Shown: positions 55,187-64,000, counted from the stretch's first letter. The stretch is 64,000 bases of DNA from an uncultured Paracoccaceae bacterium (GCA_947489325.1 CANLDA010000014.1:28728-92727), one strand, 5' to 3'. Program-made: numbers and translations. The notes: generated by a model from the letters alone, not told the origin.

Positions 55187-55758
55187 TGGCCGAATGAGGC
55201 GTTTTCCAGAAACACCGGCTCTGCATCGCCCTCAGGTGTGGCACGCAGGTGCAGGCAGGCGGTGCCGCCGCGTTGGAAATACAGGGCGCTGAGGTCGTAC
55301 CAGCCCGCCTGTGGCACTTCTACGTTTTTGGCAGCGCTTTCTTCGCAGGGGTGACGCCCGTCAAATTTTATGACTTGTTGTCCGCCTATACTGACCTGCA
55401 GCCCGTCGTTGGACAGCGCGTCCATCTTATAAACACCGGGTGCGTCAAAGCGGACATAGCCTGTGATCCCGGCCACGACGTTATGGGCCTGACCGGATGT
55501 CAGGGTTTCATCACCATCTTCGGTGTCCCAGTAATCCATACCCTTAAGCGGGGTGCCGGGCTTGCCAGATTTTTTAAGAATTTTGGCCGCTTGGCCAAGG
55601 GTCTTTACGTCCCCCGGAAAGGCGTATTCCACCGCCAGCCCTGATGCGGGGTTTGTCGGCTGAGGGTCCGCAGGTGTCAGCATAATCGTCCCCGCCGTCG
55701 CGGCGCTGCCCCATGCCAAAGCCAGTGCCAAGGTGCCAGCATTCAAAAATCGTATCAT
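55183..55758 (-). CDS. Secreted PA14-like domain protein
   Basis: A 191-residue protein with a signal peptide (MIRFLNAGTLALALAWGSAATA). The mature part shows VRFDAPGVYKMDALSNDGLQVSIGGQQVIKFDG and GWYDLSALYFQRGGTACLHL, which look like the beta-sandwich of a PA14 carbohydrate-binding domain. Two cysteines (HPCEES, GTACLH) could form a disulfide. Function unknown; periplasmic or secreted. Confidence 0.72.
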   Translation of the reverse strand: MIRFLNAGTLALALAWGSAATAGTIMLTPADPQPTNPASGLAVEYAFPGDVKTLGQAAKILKKSGKPGTPLKGMDYWDTEDGDETLTSGQAHNVVAGITGYVRFDAPGVYKMDALSNDGLQVSIGGQQVIKFDGRHPCEESAAKNVEVPQAGWYDLSALYFQRGGTACLHLRATPEGDAEPVFLENASFGH

Positions 55759-55847
55759 AAAAGTCTCCCAGTTGTGCCAGCCCGGGTCTTTTGCCCTGTG
55801 TTATCTGGCGTTGGGGAACTGTAGGCGGAGGTTTTATGAGGGGCAAG

Positions 55848-56612
55848 TCACGTTTTTCGGTCCAGCCAAGCGGCGACAGAGGTGACGAATTCACGTGGTT
55901 TTTCGGCGTGCAGCCAATGGCCGGCACCGGTTATGCGCACAAAGGCGGCTTTGGGGAACAACGTGCGAATGGTGGGGCGATGGTCGTGTGTCACATAATC
56001 AGACTGCGCGCCGGACAAAAATAGCGTGGGGCTGTCGTATTGGCCCGACACATCCGGGAACCCCATGATCGCAGGCATGTCACGTTCCAGAACATCCAGA
56101 TTAAGCCGCCATTTCTGTGCCGCTACATCCAGTGACTGCGTGAAAAAACTGCGCAGGGTGGGGTCGGTGACGCCGGCTGCCTCTAACTGCTCCAGCGCAT
56201 CGGCGCGGCGGGCGATGTGGCTTAGGTCTACCGATTTCATTGCATGGATAAAGGGCAGCTGCGTGTGTGTGTATGCCACCGGCGCGATGTCGGCCACGAT
56301 CAGACGATTGACCAGTTCAGGATTGCTAAGTGCCAGCATCATCGCCGCTTTCCCGCCCATGCTGTGGCCCAGCACGTCACAGGGGCCAAGGTCAGTCAGC
56401 ACCTCCATCAGGTCATCACGCATGTCAGCATAGCTGTGACTGTCGTACCAAGGGCTGTTGCCATGGTTACGCTGATCGACACAGATCACTTGACGATCCG
56501 TCGAAAGACGCTTCGCCACAGCACCCCAATTTCGGCCTGATCCATACAGGCCGTGCACAATCAAAAGAGAAGGTTTGTCGGTTGGTTGTCCGTGGGTGAT
56601 CATATTAAGCAT
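55848..56612 (-). CDS. Alpha/beta hydrolase (YbfF-like esterase)
   Basis: A 254-residue alpha/beta hydrolase. The oxyanion region IVHGLYGSGRNW, nucleophile elbow GHSMGGKAAM, and histidine segment GAGHWLHAEKPREF are visible. It resembles small esterases such as YbfF. Substrate unknown. It ends about 90 bp before the PA14-like gene on the same strand. Confidence 0.88.
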   Translation of the reverse strand: MLNMITHGQPTDKPSLLIVHGLYGSGRNWGAVAKRLSTDRQVICVDQRNHGNSPWYDSHSYADMRDDLMEVLTDLGPCDVLGHSMGGKAAMMLALSNPELVNRLIVADIAPVAYTHTQLPFIHAMKSVDLSHIARRADALEQLEAAGVTDPTLRSFFTQSLDVAAQKWRLNLDVLERDMPAIMGFPDVSGQYDSPTLFLSGAQSDYVTHDHRPTIRTLFPKAAFVRITGAGHWLHAEKPREFVTSVAAWLDRKT

Positions 56613-56689
56613 GAGCGAGAATTAACCGATATGAAACCTCTGTGCCAGAGAGTGTTGAGCGGTTTGTTCACTAGGGGTAGTATACGCGT

Positions 56690-57088
56690 GTGGGGGCCAA
56701 AGTATCGGAGCCCGTATTGGAGTCTGAAAGCATTACAAAGAAATCTGCGCGCATTCTTGCCCTGTTACGCAAGAAGTTCCGTATTCGTGCGCGTTCTTTG
56801 TCGATTGCCTTGGCCAAGGCAGGGCCCCGCTTGCCGCCTCGTATTCATCGCAAAGCGCAATTGTTGGTCGAGGCACAGCGCTATGCCGCAAATCCGAAAC
56901 TGTCTGTGACCTTAAATGAAAATGAGATCAGTGAGGCATTTCGTGAGGTTCAAATGTTCTTGTTGGGAATTGATCAAAAGGACCAACGTATTGGCGCCAT
57001 CCTTTCGCTGCTAGGTGCGATTGTGTTTAACCTGATGATGACGGGGGTGTTGCTTGTGTTGGTGCTGCGCTGGCGTGGGTATCTCTAA
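56690..57088 (+). CDS. Hypothetical protein with C-terminal membrane helix
   Basis: A 132-residue protein with a basic N-terminal half (SARILALLRKKFRIRARSL) and a single hydrophobic segment near the C-terminus (ILSLLGAIVFNLMMTGVLLVLVL). GTG start at 56690. I recognise no family. The layout, a soluble basic domain with a C-terminal anchor, would place it on the cytoplasmic side of the inner membrane. It diverges from the alpha/beta hydrolase and converges on glyA across a strong terminator. Confidence 0.6.
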   Translation: MGAKVSEPVLESESITKKSARILALLRKKFRIRARSLSIALAKAGPRLPPRIHRKAQLLVEAQRYAANPKLSVTLNENEISEAFREVQMFLLGIDQKDQRIGAILSLLGAIVFNLMMTGVLLVLVLRWRGYL

Positions 57089-57109
57089 GGGAACGTGACA
57101 CTACCAAGA

Positions 57110-57139
57110 AAAACGCCCGAGGAGAGCCCCGGGCGTTTT
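57110..57139. terminator. Bidirectional terminator before glyA end
   Basis: AAAACGCCCG (57110-57119) and CGGGCGTTTT (57130-57139) form a perfect 10-bp stem with a 10-nt loop, with A and T runs on the two sides. It serves the hypothetical gene on the left and glyA on the right. Confidence 0.85.
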
Positions 57140-57161
57140 GAATTTACGATGTTCTTAAACC

Positions 57162-58457
57162 TTAGTGGTTTGGATACAGCGGGAAGCGTGCGCACAATTC
57201 GGCGACTTTGCCGCGAACGGTTGCTTCGACCTCGGCGTTGCCGTCTTCACCATTTGCCGCCAAGCCGTCGACCACTTCGACGATCAAATCCGCGATCAGG
57301 CGGAAATCGTCTTCGCCAAAGCCACGAGTGGTGCCAGCAGGTGTGCCCAGACGAATGCCCGAAGTCACGGTTGGTTTTTCAGGGTCAAACGGGATGCCGT
57401 TTTTGTTGGTGGTGATGTGGGCGCGGCCAAGGGCCTTGTCCACGATGTTGCCGGTCACACCTTTGGGGCGCAGGTCAACCAGCATCACGTGTGTGTCAGT
57501 GCCGCCGGTGACGATGTCCAAGCCACCTTTGATCAACTGATCTGCCAACGCGTTTGCGTTTGCTTTCACTTGCTGGATATAGGTTTTGAACTCAGGGCGC
57601 AAAGCTTCGCCAAATGCAACGGCCTTGGCCGCAATAACGTGCATCAAAGGGCCACCTTGGATGCCGGGGAAGATCGCAGAGTTGACCTTTTTCGCGATGG
57701 CTTCGTCGTTGGTGACGATCATGCCGCCGCGCGGGCCACGCAAGGTTTTGTGGGTGGTTGTGGTGGCCACATGGGCGTGTGGGAAGGGGCTTGGATGCTC
57801 ACCAGCAGCGACCAGACCAGCAAAGTGTGCCATGTCTACGTGCAGATAGGCCCCAACCATGTCGGCGATTTCGCGCATGCGGGCAAAGTCAATCACGCGT
57901 GGGATGGCGGAACCGCCGGCGATGATCATCTTTGGGTTATGCTCTTTGGCCAGCGCTTCGATTTCATCATAATCGATACGATTGTCTTCGCGACGCACGC
58001 CATATTGCACAGCATTGAACCATTTGCCGGATTGGTTTGGCGCTGCGCCGTGAGTCAGGTGACCACCGGATGCCAAGTTCATGCCCAAAATGGTGTCGCC
58101 GGGCTGAAGAAGAGCCTGGAACACACCCTGGTTTGCTTGCGAGCCAGAGTTTGGCTGAACGTTGGCAAATTCACAGTTGAACAGCTGTTTTGCGCGCTCA
58201 ATCGCGAGGTTTTCGGCAACGTCTGCGAATTGGCAACCGCCATAGTAGCGGCGACCCGGGTAGCCCTCGGCATATTTGTTGGTCAGAACCGAACCCTGCG
58301 CTTCCATAACGGCGGCAGAAACGATGTTTTCTGAGGCGATCAATTCGATTTCGTCACGTTGACGGCCAAGTTCATCAGTGACAGCGCCGAAAATCTCGGG
58401 GTCACGGGATGACAGGCTCTCGGTGAAAAATCCGGCGTCACGGGTGGTGGCGTTCAT
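57162..58457 (-). CDS. glyA: Serine hydroxymethyltransferase
   Basis: A 431-residue PLP enzyme interconverting serine and glycine with tetrahydrofolate. The PLP lysine segment [33 protein letters not shown] and the C-terminal [16 protein letters not shown] are diagnostic. The start at 58457 ([11 protein letters not shown]) is preferred to the upstream MMRSIAD. A long open frame on the opposite strand of this gene is a shadow. It diverges from the NAD kinase gene. Confidence 0.96.
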   Translation of the reverse strand: MNATTRDAGFFTESLSSRDPEIFGAVTDELGRQRDEIELIASENIVSAAVMEAQGSVLTNKYAEGYPGRRYYGGCQFADVAENLAIERAKQLFNCEFANVQPNSGSQANQGVFQALLQPGDTILGMNLASGGHLTHGAAPNQSGKWFNAVQYGVRREDNRIDYDEIEALAKEHNPKMIIAGGSAIPRVIDFARMREIADMVGAYLHVDMAHFAGLVAAGEHPSPFPHAHVATTTTHKTLRGPRGGMIVTNDEAIAKKVNSAIFPGIQGGPLMHVIAAKAVAFGEALRPEFKTYIQQVKANANALADQLIKGGLDIVTGGTDTHVMLVDLRPKGVTGNIVDKALGRAHITTNKNGIPFDPEKPTVTSGIRLGTPAGTTRGFGEDDFRLIADLIVEVVDGLAANGEDGNAEVEATVRGKVAELCARFPLYPNH

Positions 58458-58637
58458 GTCTGCTATGCTCCGCATCAAAAGTTATCTGCTAGATTTCCTA
58501 TCGGAAACAATAGCGGGATAGAAGTGCTGAAACCGACAATGAGGCCTGTGAGAGCGTCAAGACTGGTCCGCAGCGTCAACATGTGGTTGGATCGGAACCA
58601 TATGACGGGTTTTGGAAACGGGAATCACCGCAACAGC

Positions 58638-59399
58638 ATGGAAAAGAGAATCGCATTTCTGGCCTCTGACGCGCCAACCGCGCAAACTGGGCGTGCCGCA
58701 TTAATCGGACGTTACGGAGATTGCCCTGCGGAAGAAGCCGAAGTGATCGTCGCATTGGGCGGGGATGGCTTTATGTTGCAGACACTGCACAGCACCCAAA
58801 AACTGGATGTGCCTGTCTATGGCATGAACCGGGGCACGGTCGGGTTTCTGATGAATGAATATAACGAGACCGAATTGCTGCATCGGTTATCGGAAGCTGA
58901 AGAAGAGGTGATTAACCCGCTGGCCATGCATGCCACCTGTATGGATGGCACAGTGCATGAGGCGCTTGCGATCAACGAGGTGTCCTTACTGCGGGCCGGA
59001 CCACAAGCCGCGAAACTGCGGATCAGCATTGATGGGCGTCTACGACTGGAAGAACTTGCATGCGATGGGGCGCTATTGGCCACGCCTGCTGGCTCTACCG
59101 CTTATAACTATTCTGCGCATGGACCGATCTTGCCGATCGGGTCTGATGTTTTGGCGCTGACCGCGATGGCCGCATTTCGTCCTCGACGTTGGCGCGGGGC
59201 TTTATTACCCAAATCGGCACAAGTGCGGTTTGATGTGGTTGATCCCGATAAACGTCCAGTAATGGCAGATGCAGATGGGCGATCTGTGAAAAATGTGTTG
59301 AGTGTGGAAATTAGATCAGACCCAACGATCAAGCACCGCATCCTGTTTGATCCCGGCCATGGGCTTGAGGAACGTCTGATCCGCGAGCAATTCGTATAA
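58638..59399 (+). CDS. nadK: NAD kinase
   Basis: A 253-residue NAD kinase making NADP. The GGDG motif is at 41-44, GMNRGTVGFLMNEY follows, AINEVSLLR holds the NE signature, and DGALLATPAGSTAYNYSAHGPILP the conserved ATP region. The start at 58638 (MEKRIAFLAS) is chosen for family fit over the longer frame from 58524. Confidence 0.95.
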   Translation: MEKRIAFLASDAPTAQTGRAALIGRYGDCPAEEAEVIVALGGDGFMLQTLHSTQKLDVPVYGMNRGTVGFLMNEYNETELLHRLSEAEEEVINPLAMHATCMDGTVHEALAINEVSLLRAGPQAAKLRISIDGRLRLEELACDGALLATPAGSTAYNYSAHGPILPIGSDVLALTAMAAFRPRRWRGALLPKSAQVRFDVVDPDKRPVMADADGRSVKNVLSVEIRSDPTIKHRILFDPGHGLEERLIREQFV

Positions 59400-59507
59400 A
59401 TTCACAAAAATCTGCGAATTTCTTGTTGAACGGTGTGTCGTTAAATTTTTCTTTGCATTGTTCGGGGTAGGACTGGCAGAGGACCAGACCGTTTTGAGGA
59501 TCGCACA

Positions 59508-60041
59508 ATGATGCCAGTGATATATGACGTCGCCGTTTCGGCGGATGGCTATATTGCGGGGGCGTTTGACGATGTGACGTTGTTTCCACAAAATGGCCGC
59601 GTGGTAGAGGATTTTCTGACGCGGCTGGGCACGTATGGCTGCGTGCTGATGGGGCGGCGCACGTATGAGCTTGGTTATGACAGTGGCTTGTTAGCGGGCG
59701 AGGCGCCTTATGTCGGAAAACGCAATGTGTTGGTGTCTGCAGGGATATCATTGCCCAATGGCCATGAGGTTGATCTTGTGCGCCGGAATGTCGGGGAGGC
59801 GGTGCAATTGCTGCGCGCCACCCAAAAGGCACCGATATATCTAAATGGGGGAGGGGCGCTGGCCGGTTGGCTGATGGCGCATGGTCTGATTGATATCCTG
59901 CGTCTCAGTCGGGCACCGGTATTTTTGGGCTCTGGTACGCGGCTTTTGGGAAATTACGAGGCCCCACTTGATGCACGCCTTGTGCAAAGCCGTTTGCACG
60001 ATGACGGCAGCCTATATCAAGAATTCGAAATTCACGGATAG
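59508..60041 (+). CDS. Dihydrofolate reductase family protein (RibD C-terminal-like)
   Basis: A 177-residue protein with the fold of the RibD C-terminal reductase domain. YDVAVSADGYIAG, VLMGRRTYELG and YLNGGGALAGWLMAHGLIDIL are family segments. Members reduce pterin or related substrates; this one is unlikely to be the housekeeping DHFR because the canonical FolA motifs are absent. The exact role is unknown. Confidence 0.82.
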   Translation: MMPVIYDVAVSADGYIAGAFDDVTLFPQNGRVVEDFLTRLGTYGCVLMGRRTYELGYDSGLLAGEAPYVGKRNVLVSAGISLPNGHEVDLVRRNVGEAVQLLRATQKAPIYLNGGGALAGWLMAHGLIDILRLSRAPVFLGSGTRLLGNYEAPLDARLVQSRLHDDGSLYQEFEIHG

Positions 60042-60061
60042 AAGGGCAAACGAGGCGAAGG

Positions 60062-60622
60062 TTATCCTTCGCCCAGATATTTTTGTGCAAGCTCTACAAC
60101 GCGGTCCGGATCAAGGATGGGGGGAAACAAGGTTAGAACCTTTCCCTGCGCATCTAGCAGGTAAATAAAACTGCCATGGGAATAGACCGGGCCATAGTCA
60201 GGATCGACATAGGCCAGCTCTTTTTGAACGGAATAGGCGTCATAGGCGGCCTGCAACGCGGCGGCATCCCCTGTCAGCCCGATAAAATCAGGGTGATATT
60301 TCGCTAAGGGTGCGTTCATGGTGCCGGGTTGATCACGATCTGGGTCAACCGTGATCATCACGGGCGTGACGGTCAGCCCCTCGTCCTTAAGAACATTCAC
60401 CGCATCGGCAATGGTGGGCATGGCTGCCGAACAGATGCCCGGACAACTGGCATAACCAAAGAACAACAGCTGCCCATGACCGTTCGGATCGATCTGTGTA
60501 CGCGTCTCGCCATCTTGCGTGATCAGCTCATACGCGCCACCAACATCAAAGGGCAGGGGGGCATTGCCTGCCCCCGCCACCGATGCAATCAGCCCCATCG
60601 CCAATGTCGCGATCAGGCGCAT
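60062..60622 (-). CDS. SCO1/SenC family protein
   Basis: A 186-residue exported thioredoxin-like copper protein. The signal is MRLIATLAMGLIASVAGAG. The metal-binding CPGIC motif lies in YASCPGICSAAMPT, and the conserved histidine is in YSHGSFIYLLD. SCO proteins deliver copper to cytochrome oxidase CuA or act as periplasmic reductases. The start at 60622 is preferred to the frame extending to 60808. It is the last of a three-gene operon, following the gene at 60624 with no gap. Confidence 0.88.
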   Translation of the reverse strand: MRLIATLAMGLIASVAGAGNAPLPFDVGGAYELITQDGETRTQIDPNGHGQLLFFGYASCPGICSAAMPTIADAVNVLKDEGLTVTPVMITVDPDRDQPGTMNAPLAKYHPDFIGLTGDAAALQAAYDAYSVQKELAYVDPDYGPVYSHGSFIYLLDAQGKVLTLFPPILDPDRVVELAQKYLGEG

Positions 60623-60623
60623 A

Positions 60624-61187
60624 TCAATACCAATCCGCGATAAAGGCTTTGTCGACATCCGGCCCAAGCCCCATATAGCCATGAGTAGCGATTTGTTCTT
60701 GAATGCGGGGATCACGACGGAACCATGGACCTTTGCCAGAGGCGTCAGGTGTTTCTTTTTTCCAGACCTTCGTGAATTGGCTGGCTTTTTTCCATTCGCC
60801 GCCATCAACCTGAATTTTCTGCACCATATACATGTTCTTGGCGCCTAAATCAGGATCATCCAGCATCAAGCCATCAACATTGATTGTCATGCCGCAATAG
60901 GGCGCAAGATCAACCGCAGAGCCGCTAAAGGCAGGTTGGTTGTTTTTGAATGTCATCACCAACACATTATCGGCAGAGCGCAATAGGCCCATTTGACGTT
61001 TGCCTGCGCCGCAATCGGTAGGGCAGTCACCTGTGAATTCACACAACACATCCACAACTTTGGCTTCGAATGTCGCGGGTACTTCTGCATAGAGGTTCCA
61101 GCTTTTGGCGGTGGAGCCTTCGGAAAAATCCTGTGCAAGCGCAGGCGCGGCCAGCAAGGACAGGGCAAATGCAAGTTTCTTCATCAT
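60624..61187 (-). CDS. Secreted cysteine-containing protein, SCO operon
   Basis: A 187-residue protein with signal MMKKLAFALSLLAAPALAQ. The mature part has five cysteines, four clustered in LCEFTGDCPTDCGAGKR and APYCGM, and a conserved-looking GPWFRRDPRI...GYMGLGPD tail. I do not recognise a family. It is between a second secreted cysteine protein (overlap 4 bp) and SCO, so a periplasmic redox or copper role is inferred from context. Confidence 0.72.
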   Translation of the reverse strand: MMKKLAFALSLLAAPALAQDFSEGSTAKSWNLYAEVPATFEAKVVDVLCEFTGDCPTDCGAGKRQMGLLRSADNVLVMTFKNNQPAFSGSAVDLAPYCGMTINVDGLMLDDPDLGAKNMYMVQKIQVDGGEWKKASQFTKVWKKETPDASGKGPWFRRDPRIQEQIATHGYMGLGPDVDKAFIADWY

Positions 61188-61633
61188 TGGCGTGCAGACT
61201 TTGGAATGGCGAAGGCAGGCACAGGGCCATAATCTTCGTGGTTAAGGTTGGTAATACCGAGATCACTGATGACGCTGTCCACAACGAGATAGTTGATGCC
61301 ATCGCGTTCATAATGCATCCCGTCAGCCTCAATCACATGAGACGCAAGACGCAATGCAGTGTCGCCACCAGCCAGATTATCATCTTGTTCGATCTTTAGA
61401 ACCATATAGATGGTGCCGTCTTCGGCCTGCAATCCAACTGGAATGCCTCCCGCCGAACACCACAGCGCGCAGGTATGGTGCGCCGATCCAACTACGGCAT
61501 CAGGGCCGCCCATCACACCTGAATAATAACACCAGGTATCAATCAGTTCCCCGGTGACCTGAATGCGCTCTCCCTCGGCCGCGGTGGCCGGAAATGCAGC
61601 AAGGCAGGCCAGTGCGGTCAGTATCTTTCGCAT
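61184..61633 (-). CDS. Secreted cysteine-rich protein, first gene of SCO operon
   Basis: A 149-residue protein with signal MRKILTALACLAAFPATAA. The mature part starts IQVTGELIDTWCYYSGVMG and continues AHHTCALWCSAGGIPVGL, giving W-C, C-x3-C and paired-histidine motifs that could bind a metal. The beta-rich pattern suggests an OB-like fold, which is only a guess. It overlaps the next gene by 4 bp and leads the three-gene unit. Confidence 0.72.
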   Translation of the reverse strand: MRKILTALACLAAFPATAAEGERIQVTGELIDTWCYYSGVMGGPDAVVGSAHHTCALWCSAGGIPVGLQAEDGTIYMVLKIEQDDNLAGGDTALRLASHVIEADGMHYERDGINYLVVDSVISDLGITNLNHEDYGPVPAFAIPKSARQ

Positions 61634-61663
61634 GGCAAGCGTCCTTATTTAGCAAATGGATGT

Positions 61664-61716
61664 ATTCAAAAAATGCTATGGCCAAAACCTTCGTCGGGCA
61701 ACGATGGTTTTGGCCA
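61664..61716 (-). terminator. Terminator after prpE
   Basis: TGGCCAAAACC (61679-61689) and GGTTTTGGCCA (61706-61716) form a perfect 11-bp stem. On the minus strand it is followed by ATAGCATTTTTT, giving a T-tract. It lies 28 bp after the prpE stop. Confidence 0.8.
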
Positions 61717-61743
61717 CAATTGATCACAAATGCGTTGGGTGGG

Positions 61744-63636
61744 TCAGGTTTTTGCGTATCCCAACGCTTGCAAGGCCACCGTAATCTCATCCAAAATCGC
61801 AGGGTCATCAATGGTTGCAGGCATCTTCCAGGGGGTGTTGTCGGCGATGTTGACCATGGTCCCGCGCAGGATTTTACCAGAACGTGTCTTGGGCAGGCGA
61901 TCTACCACTGTGGCCAGTTTAAAGGCCGCCACAGGGCCGATTTTTTCGCGCACCAGTTTGACAACTTCTTTGACGATGTCGCCATGATCGCGCTCTACGC
62001 CGGAATTCAAACACAGGAACCCAACCGGGGCCTGCCCCTTAAGCTGATCGGCAACCCCAATCACAGCGCATTCGGCAACATCTGGATGACCTGAGAGGAC
62101 TTCTTCCATTGCGCCGGTGGACAGGCGGTGCCCAGCAACGTTGATCACGTCATCGGTGCGCGCCATGATATAGACGTATCCATCCTCATCCATCATGCCG
62201 GCATCTCCGGTTTCATAATATCCTGGAAACGTGTTGAGGTATGATTTCTGAAAACGTGCCTCGGCATTCCAAAGGTTGGGCAAGGTGCCGGGCGGCAAGG
62301 GCAGTTTGATCGCAATCGCACCAAGGGTGTTCGGGGCAACCGGATGGCCCGCATCATCCAGAATGGTCACATCATATCCGGGCATTGGCACAGTAGGGGA
62401 GCCGAGTTTCGTCGGGAGTTCCTCGATGCCAATAGGATTGGCGGCAATCGCCCAGCCTGTTTCGGTTTGCCACCAGTGATCCACAATCGGCACGTTCAGC
62501 TGATCTTGTGCCCATGTGATGGTGTCAGGATCCGCACGTTCGCCAGCCAAATAGACCTGTTTCAGACAGCTTAGATCGTATTTTTTGACAAATTCGCCGG
62601 TTGGGTCTTCGCGTTTGACAGCGCGGAATGCAGTGGGCGCGGTAAAGAATGAACTGACGTTATGTTCGCTGATCACACGCCAGAAGGTGCCCGCATCAGG
62701 TGTGCCGATGGGTTTGCCTTCGAACACAATCGTGGTGTTGCCGTGGATCAGAGGACCATAGCAGATATAGCTGTGTCCAACGACCCAGCCCACGTCTGAT
62801 GCGGCCCAGAACACCTCTCCGGGTTCGACGTTATACAGATTTTTCATGGTCCAGTTCAGGGCGACCAACTGACCCGCCGTATGGCGAATGACGCCTTTGG
62901 GCTGTCCGGTGGTGCCGGATGTATATAGGATATAGGCCGGGTGGTTGCCCTCGACAGGTACACATTCCGCAGGTTCCACGCCATATTGAAAGCCATGCCA
63001 GTTCACGTCACGGCCTTCGATCAACTCGGCGACTTCTTGTTCGCGTTGCAAGATCACACAGAAATCAGGCTTGTGTTCTGCAAGGTCGATCGCGCCGTCC
63101 AACAGAGGTTTGTAATGCACCACGCGGCCCGGCTCTAGCCCGCAAGAGGCGGCGATGATGGCCTTGGGGGTGGCATCATCAATGCGGACGGCCAGCTCGT
63201 TGGCAGCAAAACCACCAAACACCACTGAATGCACAGCCCCAATACGCGCGCAGGCCAGCATCGCCTCAAGGGCCTCAGGGATCATGGGCATATAGATGAT
63301 GACGCGATCCCCCTTTTCCACACCCTTGGCACGCAAAGCACCCGCCAGATTGGCCACGCGGTTGCGCAGCTCTACGAATGAAATCTCGCGTTTGGTGTGG
63401 GTGATGGGGCTGTCATAGATAATCGCGGTCTGTTCACCTCGGCCTGCCTCGACATGCCGATCTACGGCGTTCCAGCAGGTGTTGACCTTGGCGTCAGCAT
63501 ACCACTCATACAAATTCTCGCCTTTATCAAACAGTGCCTTGCTGGGGGCTTGATCCCAGTCAATAGCCTGAGCCGCATCCATCCAGAACCCTTCGGGATC
63601 GGCTTTCCAGCCTTCGTAGATGTCTTTGTATGCCAT
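61744..63636 (-). CDS. prpE: Propionate--CoA ligase (propionyl-CoA synthetase)
   Basis: A 630-residue acyl-CoA synthetase of the acetate/propionate class. The N-terminus (IYEGWKADPEGFWMDAAQAIDW) matches PrpE. The P-loop ILYTSGTTGQPKGVIRH, A5 segment WWQTETGW, hinge YETGDAGMMDEDGYVYIMARTDDVI and the lysine motif LPKTRSGKILRGTM are intact; that lysine is the usual acetylation site. It activates propionate or similar short acids. RBS GGAGGAG precedes the ATG, and several TTTGCAAA-like sites lie upstream. Confidence 0.92.
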   Translation of the reverse strand: MAYKDIYEGWKADPEGFWMDAAQAIDWDQAPSKALFDKGENLYEWYADAKVNTCWNAVDRHVEAGRGEQTAIIYDSPITHTKREISFVELRNRVANLAGALRAKGVEKGDRVIIYMPMIPEALEAMLACARIGAVHSVVFGGFAANELAVRIDDATPKAIIAASCGLEPGRVVHYKPLLDGAIDLAEHKPDFCVILQREQEVAELIEGRDVNWHGFQYGVEPAECVPVEGNHPAYILYTSGTTGQPKGVIRHTAGQLVALNWTMKNLYNVEPGEVFWAASDVGWVVGHSYICYGPLIHGNTTIVFEGKPIGTPDAGTFWRVISEHNVSSFFTAPTAFRAVKREDPTGEFVKKYDLSCLKQVYLAGERADPDTITWAQDQLNVPIVDHWWQTETGWAIAANPIGIEELPTKLGSPTVPMPGYDVTILDDAGHPVAPNTLGAIAIKLPLPPGTLPNLWNAEARFQKSYLNTFPGYYETGDAGMMDEDGYVYIMARTDDVINVAGHRLSTGAMEEVLSGHPDVAECAVIGVADQLKGQAPVGFLCLNSGVERDHGDIVKEVVKLVREKIGPVAAFKLATVVDRLPKTRSGKILRGTMVNIADNTPWKMPATIDDPAILDEITVALQALGYAKT

Positions 63637-63762
63637 GGTATTCTCCTCCGAACCGTTGCATTGGTGTTAGAAAGGGAATGACATTCGGGCAAGCCTTGTG
63701 AGTACGGGCGCGTCACATTGGCGCAAAAATTTGCATAATGATGCCGAAATGATCTGCAATAT

Positions 63763-63843
63763 TTTGCAAATTTAGGATTTTCATATCAATTTCGGCAATA
63801 GTTTGCATTTTTTGCAAATCTGCAAACTTTGAAGTGCAAAGTG
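63763..63843. promoter_or_regulatory. Cluster of TTTGCAAA-type operators upstream of prpE
   Basis: TTTGCAAA occurs at 63763-63770 and 63811-63818. GTTTGCA (63801-63807) and TGCAAAC (63821-63827) are inverted copies, followed by TGCAAAG (about 63835). RamB/ScfR-type short-chain acyl regulators bind TTTGCAAA-like sites, so this is likely the prpE control region. The regulator gene is not in the window. Confidence 0.6.
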
Positions 63844-63898
63844 ATTTTATGATTCCTATCGCCGCTATCGATGCTGATATGCTCGGCAACACTTGGTT

Positions 63899-64000
63899 AT
63901 CTGCCCCACAGGGGCGGGGCAGATTTAGGGTCAGGACCCATTAATCAGCTTGATGTGGAATTGCTGTCATGATTCACGGTTCTCAATGATCTGGGGGAAT
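63899..64000. other. Possible edge of a mobile element
   Basis: ATCTGCCCC (63899-63907) and GGGGCAGAT (63916-63924) form a 9-bp inverted repeat, followed by sequence (GGGTCAGGACCCATTAATCA, 63929-63948) of the type I associate with insertion-sequence ends in marine alphaproteobacteria. No gene can be read before the window ends. Weak call. Confidence 0.25.

Noticed and set aside
57165..58334. Plus-strand open frame of 389 codons opposite glyA
   Set aside because: The glyA protein on the other strand is full length and highly recognisable. The antisense product is rich in Cys/His/Phe and matches no family.

Overview
This 64 kb window comes from an alphaproteobacterium of the family Rhodobacteraceae (roseobacter group). 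The grounds are the aerobic cob genes headed by a B12 riboswitch, a Rhodobacteraceae-style division and cell-wall (dcw) cluster with DUF2484-type genes, the CobN/CobS/CobT cobaltochelatase set, and close protein resemblance to roseobacter families. Base composition is moderately GC-rich, with a few AT-richer islands. I cannot assign a genus. No rRNA, tRNA or CRISPR array was seen.

Region 1 (1-9892), cobalamin synthesis: a partial cobL and cobK diverge from overlapping start codons. A minus-strand operon follows in transcript order: B12 riboswitch, DUF1636, cobW, cobN, cobG, cobH, cobI, cobJ. Consecutive genes from cobN to cobJ overlap by 4 bp. cobO diverges from the riboswitch. The partner subunits of CobN, CobS and CobT, lie about 28 kb away at 35.5-38.5 kb.

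Region 2 (10.3-29.3 kb), dcw and envelope: ftsW-murG-murC, then a 5.4 kb interruption, then murB-ddl-ftsQ-ftsA-ftsZ, lpxC, bamD and recN. The interruption holds a secreted protein, an orphan ORF between degenerate repeat copies, an APC permease, two small DUF2484-like membrane proteins and an Ala-rich heptad-repeat protein.

Region 3 (29.4-50.7 kb), metabolism and regulation: a ClC channel, a LysR/amidinotransferase-family pair, DUF427, Xaa-Pro aminopeptidase, cobT/cobS, an exported MsrB, an LpxL-like acyltransferase, cysK, hom, a TetR regulator with a perfect operator, a decayed histidine phosphatase, a class V aminotransferase/Lrp pair, a double-cupin/TetR pair, a phosphoesterase, and the gap-arsJ arsenate-export pair. 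Two families of short repeats sit directly behind stop codons here.

Region 4 (50.8-64 kb): an outer-membrane barrel protein, a PD-(D/E)XK-like gene broken by an 11-bp tandem duplication, lepA, small and secreted proteins, an alpha/beta hydrolase, glyA, NAD kinase, a DHFR-like reductase, a three-gene secreted/SCO operon, and prpE behind a cluster of TTTGCAAA-type sites. The last ~100 bp may be the edge of a mobile element.
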